This document shows positions 27,270 to 36,301 of a stretch of 64,000 nt of DNA, one piece after another (positions within the stretch are counted from its first letter, which is position 1; every line of letters begins with the position of its first letter). The translations under genes were made by a program, and so were the position numbers. Source of the DNA: Mycolicibacterium chubuense NBB4 (lineage in GTDB: Bacteria; Actinomycetota; Actinomycetes; Mycobacteriales; Mycobacteriaceae). The notes below the pieces were generated by a model. The model did not search any database and was not told the origin of the DNA. It saw only the letters and a list, made by a program, of their open reading frames with translations. The stretch is taken from the NCBI RefSeq assembly GCF_000266905.1, contig NC_018027.1, positions 372,001 through 436,000 of the forward strand, given 5' to 3'.

Positions 27270-28046
27270 TCAGAACAGCGGTATCCAGACACCGAAGAAC
27301 CAGAAGCCCCACGCGCCTACCTGAGGGTTGAACACCGGTATCGCGGTGTAGCCGTTGTAGTTGAACGGCCCGAAATCGTGCCGGGCGGCCGCGATGTCGC
27401 GCGGAGGGCCGTCGTAGTGGCGGTTCCAGCCGCCGGGGGGAGGCGGACCGTTCCAGCCGCCGGCCGGCGGCGGGCCGTCCCAATCGGGCGGCGGCGCACC
27501 CGGTGCGCGACCGTCGTTCCAGCCCGGACCGCGCTCCGGCGGGGGAGGAGGTGCGCCGTGGTCCGGCGTGCTGAAGCCGTGCGGCGTATCTCTCGGCCCG
27601 CCCACATGGTCGTCGCCGCGGTCGAAGCGTCCCCGGGGGGCGTCCGGCCGGTTCTCGGGCCTGTCGTCGTGTGACCCGTTGGCCCACGGACCGTTGTTCT
27701 CCGGTCCCTGCGGGGCGTTCGCGGGCGGGTTGCCCCGCGGCTCGTCGCCCGGTCTGTGCTCACCTTGCGGCCCCTGGGGTCCTTGTGGTCCCTGGGGTCC
27801 CTGCGGGCCTTGCCATCCTTGCGGCCCTTGCGGCTCGTGAGGCCCCTGCGGGGCCTGCGGGCCACCGCCCCGTTCACCGTTGCCGGGGCCGTGCGGGCCG
27901 GGCTGACAACCGGCCGGGTTCGCCTGATCGCACGACGGCGGTGGAGCCAACGGGACTGCGTTGGCCGGTCCAGCGGCCATCAGCAGCGCAGACACGCTGA
28001 TGCCTGCGGCGGCCGCCGCAGCACCGACCGTACTTTTCATGGTCAT
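27270..28046 (-). CDS. secreted collagen-like Gly/Pro-rich protein
   Basis: The product is 258 residues from the ATG at 28046, chosen for an AAGGAA site 7 nt upstream. A signal peptide ([30 protein letters not shown]) is followed by a short [12 protein letters not shown] loop. Then comes a run of about a dozen G-P-Q/G-x-x triplets, a Pro/Gly/Asp-rich middle, and a hydrophobic aromatic C-terminus ([16 protein letters not shown]). Collagen-type triplets suggest a rod-like or adhesive surface protein. The C-terminal hydrophobic end may anchor it. Function unknown. Confidence 0.75.
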   Translation of the reverse strand: MTMKSTVGAAAAAAGISVSALLMAAGPANAVPLAPPPSCDQANPAGCQPGPHGPGNGERGGGPQAPQGPHEPQGPQGWQGPQGPQGPQGPQGPQGEHRPGDEPRGNPPANAPQGPENNGPWANGSHDDRPENRPDAPRGRFDRGDDHVGGPRDTPHGFSTPDHGAPPPPPERGPGWNDGRAPGAPPPDWDGPPPAGGWNGPPPPGGWNRHYDGPPRDIAAARHDFGPFNYNGYTAIPVFNPQVGAWGFWFFGVWIPLF

Positions 28047-28322
28047 GGTGATTCCTTCTCCCCGACCCGACCCGCCGCACGATGTCGCGGCGGGTAGGGC
28101 CCACATTAACCGTCGCAACGACTTTCAAACGTCCCGCGGGTGACTGCGCTCGGCATTTATGCCGAATGACCTGCACGGCAGCCGAACATACGAATTCGTT
28201 AGGTGAACGCTGTGTAGGCGCTATGCGTATCACTCTGGAAGGCAACGCTTTACCGCTCTTCATAGCTCATTCATAGGGTCGGCATAGCCGTCGCTGTGGT
28301 TACCGCACGCATCATCGCTGCC

Positions 28323-28670
28323 ATGAGTGAAAATCCTGAACCCGAAACCGCGCCCACCCCCGAGGAGACCAACCCGCCCTACCACTCCGACTACGCCGTC
28401 CGAACCGAGAAACGACGCCGGCTTCCCGCGGCGGCGGTCAAGGTGGGGGCCGCTGCTGCCGGTGTGCTCGTGGCCGCCGGGATCTTCTTCTCCGGCTTCT
28501 TCCTCGGCGAGTCGCACAACGGCCACGCCGGTCACCATCGGCGCGCGGACACGGCGTCGCAGCAGGGCGGTTTCACACACCGCGGCGAGCGCCATCACCG
28601 GGGTTCTCGCGACGGCACGCAACCGCCTGCGCCGTCGCCCAGCCCGCAACCCGGTCGGCAACCGAGCTGA
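28323..28670 (+). CDS. small single-pass His-rich membrane protein
   Basis: The product is 115 residues from the ATG at 28323. An acidic Pro-rich cytosolic head is followed by a basic RTEKRRRLPAAAVK stop and one membrane helix (about residues 41-63). The outer tail is rich in His, Arg, Gly and Pro (GHAGHHRRA, RGERHHRGS). The function is unknown; the tail could bind metal or polyanion. It converges on the YibE/F gene with a 17-bp gap. Confidence 0.65.
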   Translation: MSENPEPETAPTPEETNPPYHSDYAVRTEKRRRLPAAAVKVGAAAAGVLVAAGIFFSGFFLGESHNGHAGHHRRADTASQQGGFTHRGERHHRGSRDGTQPPAPSPSPQPGRQPS

Positions 28671-28687
28671 GAATCACCCGATCGCCG

Positions 28688-29920
28688 TCACCGCTCGGCG
28701 GCCCGGGGTGTCGCGAGGATCGCGGCGATGCCGGTGGTCAACGGTACCGACAGGGCCAACGCGATGCCGCCGACGGCGGACCGCGCGACTTCGATGGCCA
28801 CGCTCTCGCTGGTCAGTATGTCGCCCAGCGAGCGGTTGGCGACGCTGAACAGCAGGAGCAGCGGCAGCGCACTGCCCGCATAGGCCAGTACCAGGGTGTA
28901 GACGGTGCTGGCGATGTGGTCACGGCCGACCCGCATCGCCCCGACGAATACCGAGCGGCGGCTGCCGGGCTCGAGGGCCGCGAGTTCGAACACCGTCGAC
29001 GCCTGCGTGACGGTGACGTCGTTGAGCACGCCGAGCGAGCCGATGATGAAGCCCGCCAGCAGCAACCCGGTGATCGATACGTTGCCCAGATATGCGGCGA
29101 CCTCATTGTTCTGGTCTTCCGACAAACCGGTCAGGTGCGTGAATTGTATTGCTCCCCAGGACAACACCGCCGCGAGCGCCATCGACGTCAACGTCCCCAG
29201 CAGGGCCGCGCTGGTGCGCAGGCTCACCCCGTGGGCGAGGTAGATGACCGCGTAGAGGATCGCCGCCGACGCGACGAGCGAGACCGGGACCGCCGGGGCG
29301 CCGTCGCGCAGCGCAGGCAGCAGGAAGACGACCAGGACCCCGAAGGCCACGACGATGCCGATCAGCGCGCGCAGCCCGCGCCACCGCGCGACCGCGACGA
29401 TCACCACCGCGAACACCGACGCGAGCAGGACGAGCGGGAACGTCCGCTCGTAGTCGTAGAACGCATACGACGTGGTCCCCGTGTTGTCGACCTGCCTGCT
29501 GATCCGGATGTGGTCACCGGCGGCCAGGTGCGGCTGGCCGGGACCGCCGCTGAACTCGAGCAGTGTCGTGGCGCCCTGGTTCGGCCCGGAGTCGATGGCG
29601 ACGAGTGTCTGCACGCACCGCGCGCCGGTGTCGGGGGCGGCCACGGGACCCGACGTGAGCACCGCGCCGGCCGACGGGCTGCCGCACGCCCCGGTGCTGC
29701 TGGACACCACGTGGCCGGCTTCGGTGGTGACCGCGCCCCCGGCCGCGTTCTGGAACGGCAGCGGAATGTCGGCCTTGTGGCCGCTGGGCCACAGCAACAC
29801 CGCTCCCACCGCGACCGCCACGGCGCAGGCGGCCAGGGCCGCGACGACGATCTTGGCGGCCAGCGGCCCCAGAGGTGACGGACCGCTCGGCGAGTGCGAA
29901 TGTGAGTGGGAGTGCGCCAC
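28688..29920 (-). CDS. YibE/F-family membrane protein
   Basis: The product is 410 residues from the GTG at 29920. It starts with a His-Ser repeat (AHSHSHSHS), then one membrane helix near residue 30 and an exported ~120-residue domain. Seven or so membrane helices follow (LVLLASVFAVVIVAVAR onward), including GVLNDVTVTQASTVFELA and MRVGRDHIASTVYTLVLAYAG, which are typical of the family. YibE/F proteins are multi-pass proteins of undefined transport function. The His-rich head may bind metal ions. Confidence 0.85.
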   Translation of the reverse strand: MAHSHSHSHSPSGPSPLGPLAAKIVVAALAACAVAVAVGAVLLWPSGHKADIPLPFQNAAGGAVTTEAGHVVSSSTGACGSPSAGAVLTSGPVAAPDTGARCVQTLVAIDSGPNQGATTLLEFSGGPGQPHLAAGDHIRISRQVDNTGTTSYAFYDYERTFPLVLLASVFAVVIVAVARWRGLRALIGIVVAFGVLVVFLLPALRDGAPAVPVSLVASAAILYAVIYLAHGVSLRTSAALLGTLTSMALAAVLSWGAIQFTHLTGLSEDQNNEVAAYLGNVSITGLLLAGFIIGSLGVLNDVTVTQASTVFELAALEPGSRRSVFVGAMRVGRDHIASTVYTLVLAYAGSALPLLLLFSVANRSLGDILTSESVAIEVARSAVGGIALALSVPLTTGIAAILATPRAAER

Positions 29921-30033
29921 CCGGTCAGGGTAGAGGGACGAAGCGACTGCCGCACCGGCGCCTGAATTGCTGCGCGGCAGCCTCCTCCGATGCGCTTATC
30001 GTTTTCCTGAACCGAGATCATGGGGGGACGGTT

Positions 30034-30705
30034 ATGGCACAACACAGAGTCGAAACGGCGTCACTGCAGCGGATATACGAAACGATGCTGTCGACAGATG
30101 TTCGATCATTTCTCGAGAAGCGCGGATTCACTCGGTCCGGCACCGAGTTCCACCGCGACCGCGGTGCGCTCTACGACCTGATCGGTTTCCAGGAGAACTG
30201 GCACAACGGGTCGATGCGCTGGCACGGATTCTTCGTCAACGTCGGCGTGGGTTCGGCCGAGATCGACTCCGCGTGCGCGGGCGAGGGCCGGCCGAGGACG
30301 AGGCGCAACCGATATCTGCTCGACCGCCGCTGGGAGTCTCTGGTTCCCGCTCTGCCGTACGAGATGCGGTTCGACCACCGAACCGACACGGCGGTGTTCG
30401 CTGCGGAACTGTGCCGGGGCCTCGGCCTACTGCTGGAGGTGCTCGAAAGCTGTGACTCCACAGCGATGTTGGTGCGTTATGCCGTCGAGAACAACCTGTT
30501 GATCGCGTACGAGACGACGTGCTGCTACCTCGCGGCGACCGACGACATCGAGATGTTGACCCGCTATGTGGCGACACTGCGCGACTGTTTCGGCCACCAG
30601 GAGCGGTGGTCGATCTTCAGCCGCGAGATCCGCGCGGAGACAGGACGTTGGACCTCGACTCTGGCCGAACGCGGCGTCCTGGACCCGATCACTGCCGGTA
30701 GCTGA
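30034..30705 (+). CDS. DUF4304-type protein
   Basis: The product is 223 residues from the ATG at 30034. The N-terminus SFLEKRGFTRSGTEFHRDRGALYDLIGFQ and WHGFFVNVGVG match the DUF4304 pattern, a small domain of unknown function often found with toxin-immunity and polymorphic loci. No partner toxin is visible here. Its 3' end overlaps the convergent aminotransferase gene by 17 bases. Confidence 0.65.
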   Translation: MAQHRVETASLQRIYETMLSTDVRSFLEKRGFTRSGTEFHRDRGALYDLIGFQENWHNGSMRWHGFFVNVGVGSAEIDSACAGEGRPRTRRNRYLLDRRWESLVPALPYEMRFDHRTDTAVFAAELCRGLGLLLEVLESCDSTAMLVRYAVENNLLIAYETTCCYLAATDDIEMLTRYVATLRDCFGHQERWSIFSREIRAETGRWTSTLAERGVLDPITAGS

Positions 30706-31957
30706 CCAGGAAGTTGCCCAGCCGTTCGATGGCGTTGGCCAGATCCCGGGCCCACGGCAGTGTCACGATGCGCAGGTGATCCGGTGTGGGCCAATTGAAT
30801 CCGGTGCCCTGGGTGACGAGGATCTTCTCCTGCAGCAAAAGGTCGAGGACGAGCTGTTCGTCGTCGACAACGTCGTAGACCTCGGGGTCCAGTCGTGGGA
30901 ACGCGTACAACGCGCCCTGCGGTTTCACGCAGGACACCCCGGGGATCTGGTTGAGCTTCTCCCACGCGACGTCACGCTGCTCGAGCAGCCGGCCGCCGGG
31001 CAGCACCAGATCCTCGATGCTCTGATGCCCGCCGAGTGCGACCTGAATGGCGTGCTGCGCAGGCACATTCGGGCACAATCGCATGTTGGCCAGCAGGCTG
31101 ATGCCCTCGATGAAGCTGGTGGCGTGTTCCTTCGGTCCGGTGATGACCAGCCAGCCCGACCGGTAGCCGGCCACCCGGTAGGCCTTGGACAGTCCGTTGA
31201 AGGTCAGCGTCAGCACGTCGGGCGCCACCGACGCCATCGCGATGTGTTCGGCCTCGTCGTAAAGGATCTTGTCGTAGATCTCGTCGGCGAGCAGCAACAG
31301 CTGGTGCTTGCGCGCCAGATCGGCGATCTGCGTGAGGATTTCGCGGCCGTAGACCGCGCCGGTCGGGTTGTTCGGATTGATCACCACGATCGCCTTGGTG
31401 CGGTCGGTGATCTTGGACTCCAGGTCGGCGAGATCGGGCTGCCACCCTTGGGTCTCGTCGCACAGGTAGTGCACCGGCGTGCCGCCGGCCAGTGAAGTCG
31501 ACGCGGTCCACAGCGGATAGTCCGGTGCGGGGATGAGAACCTGGTCGCCGTTGTCGAGCAGGGCCTGCAACGTCATCGTGATGAGCTCGGAGACACCGTT
31601 ACCCAGATAGACGTCGTCGATGTCGAAGCGGGGGAAGCCCTCGACCAGCTCGTAGCGGGTGAACACCGCACGCCGGGCACTGACGATCCCCTTCGAGTCC
31701 GAGTAGCCCTGGGCGTACGGCAGCGCCTGGATGATGTCGCGCATGATCACGTCGGGAGCCTCGAACCCGAACGGCGCCGGATTGCCGATGTTGAGCTTGA
31801 GAATCCGGTGGCCCTCGGCCTCCAGGCGGGAGGCGTGCTCGTGTACCGGCCCGCGGATCTCGTAGAGAACGTCTTGCAGCTTGCTCGACTGCGTGAACTC
31901 GCGCTGGCGGGAGTGCTGACTGCTGCCGGCCTGCCACGAAGTCTGATGGGTACTCAC
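30689..31957 (-). CDS. aspC: PLP-dependent aminotransferase (AspC/AlaA type, Rv0337c homologue)
   Basis: The product is 422 residues from the GTG at 31957, which has GGGAGAA about 9 nt upstream; an ATG at 32020 is possible but would overlap the next gene. The fold-type I core shows NPNNPTGAVY, ADEIYDKILYD and the Schiff-base Lys258 in GLSKAYRVAGYRSGW. It transfers amino groups between aspartate or alanine and 2-oxoglutarate. In M. tuberculosis the same gene lies directly before Rv0338c; here a secreted nucleoside hydrolase gene is inserted between them. Confidence 0.9.
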   Translation of the reverse strand: MSTHQTSWQAGSSQHSRQREFTQSSKLQDVLYEIRGPVHEHASRLEAEGHRILKLNIGNPAPFGFEAPDVIMRDIIQALPYAQGYSDSKGIVSARRAVFTRYELVEGFPRFDIDDVYLGNGVSELITMTLQALLDNGDQVLIPAPDYPLWTASTSLAGGTPVHYLCDETQGWQPDLADLESKITDRTKAIVVINPNNPTGAVYGREILTQIADLARKHQLLLLADEIYDKILYDEAEHIAMASVAPDVLTLTFNGLSKAYRVAGYRSGWLVITGPKEHATSFIEGISLLANMRLCPNVPAQHAIQVALGGHQSIEDLVLPGGRLLEQRDVAWEKLNQIPGVSCVKPQGALYAFPRLDPEVYDVVDDEQLVLDLLLQEKILVTQGTGFNWPTPDHLRIVTLPWARDLANAIERLGNFLVSYRQ

Positions 31958-32012
31958 GTCGACGATTCTCCCACGGTTGTCCACGTGTTTTCCCGGGCCA
32001 GAGGTCCCTACG

Positions 32013-33041
32013 TCAGGCATAGGAGGCCGCCAGATTCGTGAATGCGGTCCATTTGTGCTGGAAATCCCGGGGACTCAGCGCCGTTTCGACGTGCGCGCCC
32101 ACCTGGTGGAAGTCAGCGGGATCAAGCAGCGCGAGCACCGTCGACTGGTCCCAGAACATCGAGCGCCCGCCGTAGCCGGACTGCTCCCAGGTGTCGATGG
32201 CCCACGTCGCCGAGTCGTTCAGCATGATCTGTTTGAGCGTGTTCGGCAGTCCCTCGCTGCCGAGGGCTCGCGCCATCGCCAGCGTCGGACCGTAGACCGT
32301 GCCCGCGCACCCTGCCTTGTTGGGTGTCGTGTCGCACGCGGTCCGGGGGACGTCGACGAACGTGTGATCGAGGCCGGGTAATTGCTCGTGGAAGGCGGTC
32401 TCGCAGGCGGGCCGGTCGTAGACGCAATTGAACGACTCGCCGGCCTCCAGTTCCGGATCCCCTTCCAGCGGTCGGCCCGTGATCACCACCCGGCCGAGCT
32501 TGTCCCGGATCGCGGGACTGTAGTTCACGAACGAGGTGAACGCGCCGAGGACGAGGACGTCCACTCGGCGGCAGTCCGCCACGGCCGCGGCGATCCGCTG
32601 GACGTAATCGCCGGCAACCGGCGCCGGAGCCAGTCCGGTCGGCAGGAAGTTGTTGAGCCGGTTCATGATTCCGCGGTACACCAGCACGTAGTCGCCGAAT
32701 GTCGCGGCGATGTCGGACTCCGGACGGCCGATCCCGGCGCCCACGATGACGGGGATGGTGCGCTGGCCGGGTTCGGCCACCAGTCGCTCGACGGCCGAGG
32801 CTCCGAGGGTCGGCAGCGTGTAGCCCTCCGTCGTCACGATCGCGGCGACGTGGCGTGCCCCGATCACCGTCGGGATCGACATCATGTCGTCGATGTCGAA
32901 GTCGGTGTCGATGACGACGCACGAGTCGGCCGGCGCCACGGGCGTGGCCGCGGCGACACCCGCCCGACCCACCGCCGACACGGCAACCACCGCGGACAAC
33001 GCCAGTGCCACGCCGAGGCGCGACATCCGGAGGGTCCGCAC
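32013..33041 (-). CDS. secreted nucleoside hydrolase (inosine-uridine preferring type)
   Basis: The product is 342 residues. A signal peptide (MRTLRMSRLGVALALSAVVAVSAVGRAGVAAA) precedes the Ca2+-binding signature DTDFDIDDMMSIP of inosine/uridine-preferring nucleoside hydrolases. These enzymes cut the N-glycosidic bond of nucleosides to release base and ribose. Four Cys pairs in the middle (DCRRV, NCVYDRPAC, TACDTTPNKAGC) are consistent with an exported, disulfide-stabilised protein. It follows the Fe-S oxidoreductase by 18 bp, so it may be at the end of that transcript. Confidence 0.82.
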   Translation of the reverse strand: MRTLRMSRLGVALALSAVVAVSAVGRAGVAAATPVAPADSCVVIDTDFDIDDMMSIPTVIGARHVAAIVTTEGYTLPTLGASAVERLVAEPGQRTIPVIVGAGIGRPESDIAATFGDYVLVYRGIMNRLNNFLPTGLAPAPVAGDYVQRIAAAVADCRRVDVLVLGAFTSFVNYSPAIRDKLGRVVITGRPLEGDPELEAGESFNCVYDRPACETAFHEQLPGLDHTFVDVPRTACDTTPNKAGCAGTVYGPTLAMARALGSEGLPNTLKQIMLNDSATWAIDTWEQSGYGGRSMFWDQSTVLALLDPADFHQVGAHVETALSPRDFQHKWTAFTNLAASYA

Positions 33042-33059
33042 GCCGCAGGTCGCCCGGGG

Positions 33060-36000
33060 CTACTTCCTGCCCGGGCGGCGGGCGCCCTTCGCGATGCCGA
33101 GGCCCTTCACCGGCGGCTCGTCGCCGACGACGCGCGGGGACCCGTTGCCGGAACCGTTCGACGGCGCCGCAGCCTCGGGCTGGGCTTCCGGCTGCTCTTC
33201 GGCCTGCGATTCGGGCGCGGCCTGGGGCTCCGGGGTCGGCGCCGGGCGGGGTGCGGCCGCCTTCTTGGCGCCCGGACGTCGCGCACCGGGGGCCAGGCCC
33301 AAGCCCTTCACCTCCGGTTCGGGCGTGCTCTCGAGCCCGCGATCCGAGTCGGCGGTGCCGGCGGGCTCCGTTCCGGCCTGCGCGTGGTCAGGATCCACGT
33401 TCGGCGGCTGGACGACGGTCGCCTCGCCCTCGTTCGGCGCAGCCTTGCCCGCGGAAGCCTTCTTGGCGCCCGGACGCCGCGCACCCGTGGCGATGCCGAG
33501 GCCCTTGACCTCAGGCTCCGGCTTGGCGGTCTCCGCGGGAGCTTCTGCCGGTGCGGCAGCGGCCGAAGCGGACGCGGCCGGAGCGGCAGCGGCCTTCTTC
33601 GCGCCGGGGCGCTTGGCCCCGCCGGCGATGCCCAGTCCCTTGACCTCGGGCTCGGCCTTCGCAGGAGCTTCTGCCGGCGCTGCAGCGGCCGGAGCCGCAG
33701 CCTTCTTCGCGCCGGGACGCTTGGCCCCGCCGGCCAGTCCCAACCCGGTGACGGGCTTGGACTCGGCCGAGGTGTCCGTCTTGGCCTCGGCGGGCGCAGC
33801 GGCCGGCTTCTCCTCGGCCTGCTCGACCTCCTCGACCTCGGCGGGCGCCGAGGCGGCGACGCGGGCGGCCCGTTCCTCGGCCTCCTTGGCCGCCGTGCCC
33901 TTCTCCGGCAGCGTGACGGCGCTCTTGTCCAGCGAACCGAGCAGCAGCTGAGCGACGTCGAGCACCTCGGGCTTCTCGATGGGCTTCTCGACCTCCTTGG
34001 TGGCCGCGACGTCGTCGACGCCGTCGGTCATCATCACGCGGCAGAACGGGCACCCGGTGGCGATCGCCGATGCGCCGGTGTTGACCGCCTCCTCCGAGCG
34101 CTCGACGTTGACGCGCTTGCCGATGTGCTCTTCCATCCACATCCGGGCGCCACCGGCACCGCAGCACAGACCGCGCTCCGCGTGGCGGGGCATCTCGGTC
34201 AGCTTCGCGCCCGACGCGCCGATGAGCTCACGCGGCGCCGAGTACTCCTTGTTGTGCCGGCCCAGGTAGCAGGGGTCGTGGTAGGTGATGTCCATCCCAC
34301 CGTCAGCCGGCTTGACCGGAATCAGCTTCTTGTCCCGCACCAGACGGTTCAGCAACTGCGTGTGGTGCAGCACCGTGAAGTTGCCGCCCACCTGCGGGTA
34401 TTCGCGGCCCAGGGTGTTGAAGCAGTGCGGGCAGGTCACCACGATCTTGCGGTCCACCCGCTCGACACCTTCGAACAGATCGTTCAGCGTCTCGACGTTC
34501 TGGGCGGCCAGCTGCTGGAACAGGAACTCGTTGCCGGAGCGGCGCGCGGAGTCGCCGTTGCAGGTCTCGCCCTCACCGAGCACCAGGTACTTCACGCCCG
34601 CCGTGGCGAGCAGCTCGGCGACCGCCTTGGTGGTCTTCTTGGCCCGGTCCTCGAACGCGCCGGCACAACCGACCCAGAACAGGTACTCGTAGCCCTCGAA
34701 CGACTCGACGTCCTTGCCGTAGACCGGCACGTCGAAGTCGACCTCGTCGATCCAGTTGGTGCGGTCCTTGGCGTTCTGGCCCCAGGGGTTGCCCTTGTTC
34801 TCCAGGTTCTTGAACAGCACACCGAGCTCACCGGGGAACTCGGACTCCATCATCACCTGGTAGCGGCGCATGTCGACGATGTGGTCGATGTGTTCGATGT
34901 CGACCGGGCACTGCTCGACGCAGGCGCCGCACGTCGTGCACGACCACAGCACGTCGGGGTCGATCACGCCACCCTGTTCGGCGGTGCCGACCAGCGGCCG
35001 CGTCGCCTGGTCGAGGCCCGACCCCAGGATCCGCTCGAACCCGGACTCCGGGACGTGCTCGTGGGAGTGCTCCTCGGAGACCTTCTCGCCGCGCAGTTCC
35101 TCGCCCAACCCGCCCTCGGGCGTGTTCTCCAGCGGGGTCTCCCTGTCGCCGAGGATGTACGGCGCCTTGGCGAACATGTGGTCGCGCAGGTTCATGATCA
35201 CGAGCTTGGGTGACAGCGGCTTGCCGGTGTTCCACGCTGGGCACTGCGACTGGCAGCGGCCGCACTCGGTACAGGTGGTGAAGTCGAGGTAGCCCTTCCA
35301 GGTGAAGTCCTCGATCTTTCCGCGGCCCAGGACGTCGTCCTCGGACGGATCCTCGAAATCGACGAGCTTGCCCTTGTACTCGACCGGCAGCAGCGGTCCG
35401 AGGCCGTTGGGCAGCCGCTTGAACGTGATGTTGATGGGCGCCAGGAAGATGTGCAGGTGCTTGGAGTGCAGCACGATGAGCAGGAAGACCAGCGCGACTG
35501 CGATGTGGCCGAGCAGCGCGAACGTCTCGATCCACTCGTTGGCGGGCTCACCGAACATCTGCAGCCACGAGCCCATGCCGTGCGAGAAGAACGCCCCCCA
35601 CCCGTAGGGCAGGTTGCCGTTCACCACCGAGGCGCCGCGGAAGAACGCGTAGGTCAGGATGACCAGGAAGATCATCCAGAGAATCAGCCAGGCCCCGCCG
35701 GTGTGGCTGCCGTAGAACCGCGAGTCGCGGCCGTGCTCCTTGGGCTCGGTCCGCAGCCGGATGATCGCGAAGGTGATGATGCCCCCCAGCACGGCCAGCG
35801 CGATGAAGTCCTGCAGGAATCCCAGCACCTCCCAGTGGCCGACCAGCGGGATGGCGAACTTCGGGTTGAACAGCACACCGTAGGCCTCGATGTAGACCGT
35901 GATGAGGATGAAGAAGCCCCACATGGTGAAGAAGTGCGCGAGCCCGGGGACCGACCAGCGCAACATCCGGGTCTGGGCGAGCACCTCTTTGGCCTGCGTG

Positions 36001-36164
36001 CCGATGCGATCACCCATGTGATCGGTGCGGTTGTTGCTCTCGCTCATCGGCTGGCCGGCCCGAATCAGGGTCATCAGCCACAGCACGCGCTTGAGGGCGA
36101 ACACGCCGACGACCGCAGTCATCAGCAAGCCAACGATCAGTCGGATCAGCGTCTGCGTTTCCAC
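33060..36164 (-). CDS. membrane iron-sulfur oxidoreductase (Rv0338c homologue) with repeat-rich C-terminus
   Basis: The product is 1034 residues, longer than the M. tuberculosis protein (about 880 from memory). N-terminal membrane helices (about residues 10-30, 80-135, 155-175, 215-235) form a NarI-like anchor. Two 4Fe-4S sites follow: Cys298/301/304/308 and Cys409/412/415/419. Two CCG domains contain CPHCFNTLGREYP, YHDPCYLGRHNKEY and GLCCGAGGARMWM. It is likely a heterodisulfide-reductase-like electron carrier at the membrane, essential in M. tuberculosis by my recollection. The last ~230 residues hold five copies of a V-K/T-GLG-I/L-A-x-G-A-K/R-RPG-x-K unit, separated by Ala/Pro/Glu spacers. 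Confidence 0.9.
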   Translation of the reverse strand: METQTLIRLIVGLLMTAVVGVFALKRVLWLMTLIRAGQPMSESNNRTDHMGDRIGTQAKEVLAQTRMLRWSVPGLAHFFTMWGFFILITVYIEAYGVLFNPKFAIPLVGHWEVLGFLQDFIALAVLGGIITFAIIRLRTEPKEHGRDSRFYGSHTGGAWLILWMIFLVILTYAFFRGASVVNGNLPYGWGAFFSHGMGSWLQMFGEPANEWIETFALLGHIAVALVFLLIVLHSKHLHIFLAPINITFKRLPNGLGPLLPVEYKGKLVDFEDPSEDDVLGRGKIEDFTWKGYLDFTTCTECGRCQSQCPAWNTGKPLSPKLVIMNLRDHMFAKAPYILGDRETPLENTPEGGLGEELRGEKVSEEHSHEHVPESGFERILGSGLDQATRPLVGTAEQGGVIDPDVLWSCTTCGACVEQCPVDIEHIDHIVDMRRYQVMMESEFPGELGVLFKNLENKGNPWGQNAKDRTNWIDEVDFDVPVYGKDVESFEGYEYLFWVGCAGAFEDRAKKTTKAVAELLATAGVKYLVLGEGETCNGDSARRSGNEFLFQQLAAQNVETLNDLFEGVERVDRKIVVTCPHCFNTLGREYPQVGGNFTVLHHTQLLNRLVRDKKLIPVKPADGGMDITYHDPCYLGRHNKEYSAPRELIGASGAKLTEMPRHAERGLCCGAGGARMWMEEHIGKRVNVERSEEAVNTGASAIATGCPFCRVMMTDGVDDVAATKEVEKPIEKPEVLDVAQLLLGSLDKSAVTLPEKGTAAKEAEERAARVAASAPAEVEEVEQAEEKPAAAPAEAKTDTSAESKPVTGLGLAGGAKRPGAKKAAAPAAAAPAEAPAKAEPEVKGLGIAGGAKRPGAKKAAAAPAASASAAAAPAEAPAETAKPEPEVKGLGIATGARRPGAKKASAGKAAPNEGEATVVQPPNVDPDHAQAGTEPAGTADSDRGLESTPEPEVKGLGLAPGARRPGAKKAAAPRPAPTPEPQAAPESQAEEQPEAQPEAAAPSNGSGNGSPRVVGDEPPVKGLGIAKGARRPGRK

Positions 36165-36301
36165 GCGGGCCTCCGGTTCTTTGGTTACCCGTGGGTAACT
36201 TAGGCATTGTTACTGGTGAGTAACTTTAGCTCGGTGCCTGCTCATAGTTGCATCCGTCGCGCAAACGGCGCTACAAAGGCTGCCCTAACTCAAACGGGCG
36301 A

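Noticed and set aside
27700..27850. Plus-strand frame with regular GPC repeats
   Set aside because: It is the complement of the collagen-like gene, which has a signal peptide and ribosome binding site.
30034..30705. DUF4304 gene as immunity part of a toxin system
   Set aside because: No toxin, secretion or effector gene is near; neighbours are housekeeping and membrane genes.
32382..35213. 943-codon open frame on the plus strand opposite the Fe-S oxidoreductase
   Set aside because: The minus-strand gene has two ferredoxin-type Cys clusters and CCG domains. The opposite frame is low-complexity (Leu/Gly/Arg) and is a mirror of the repeats.
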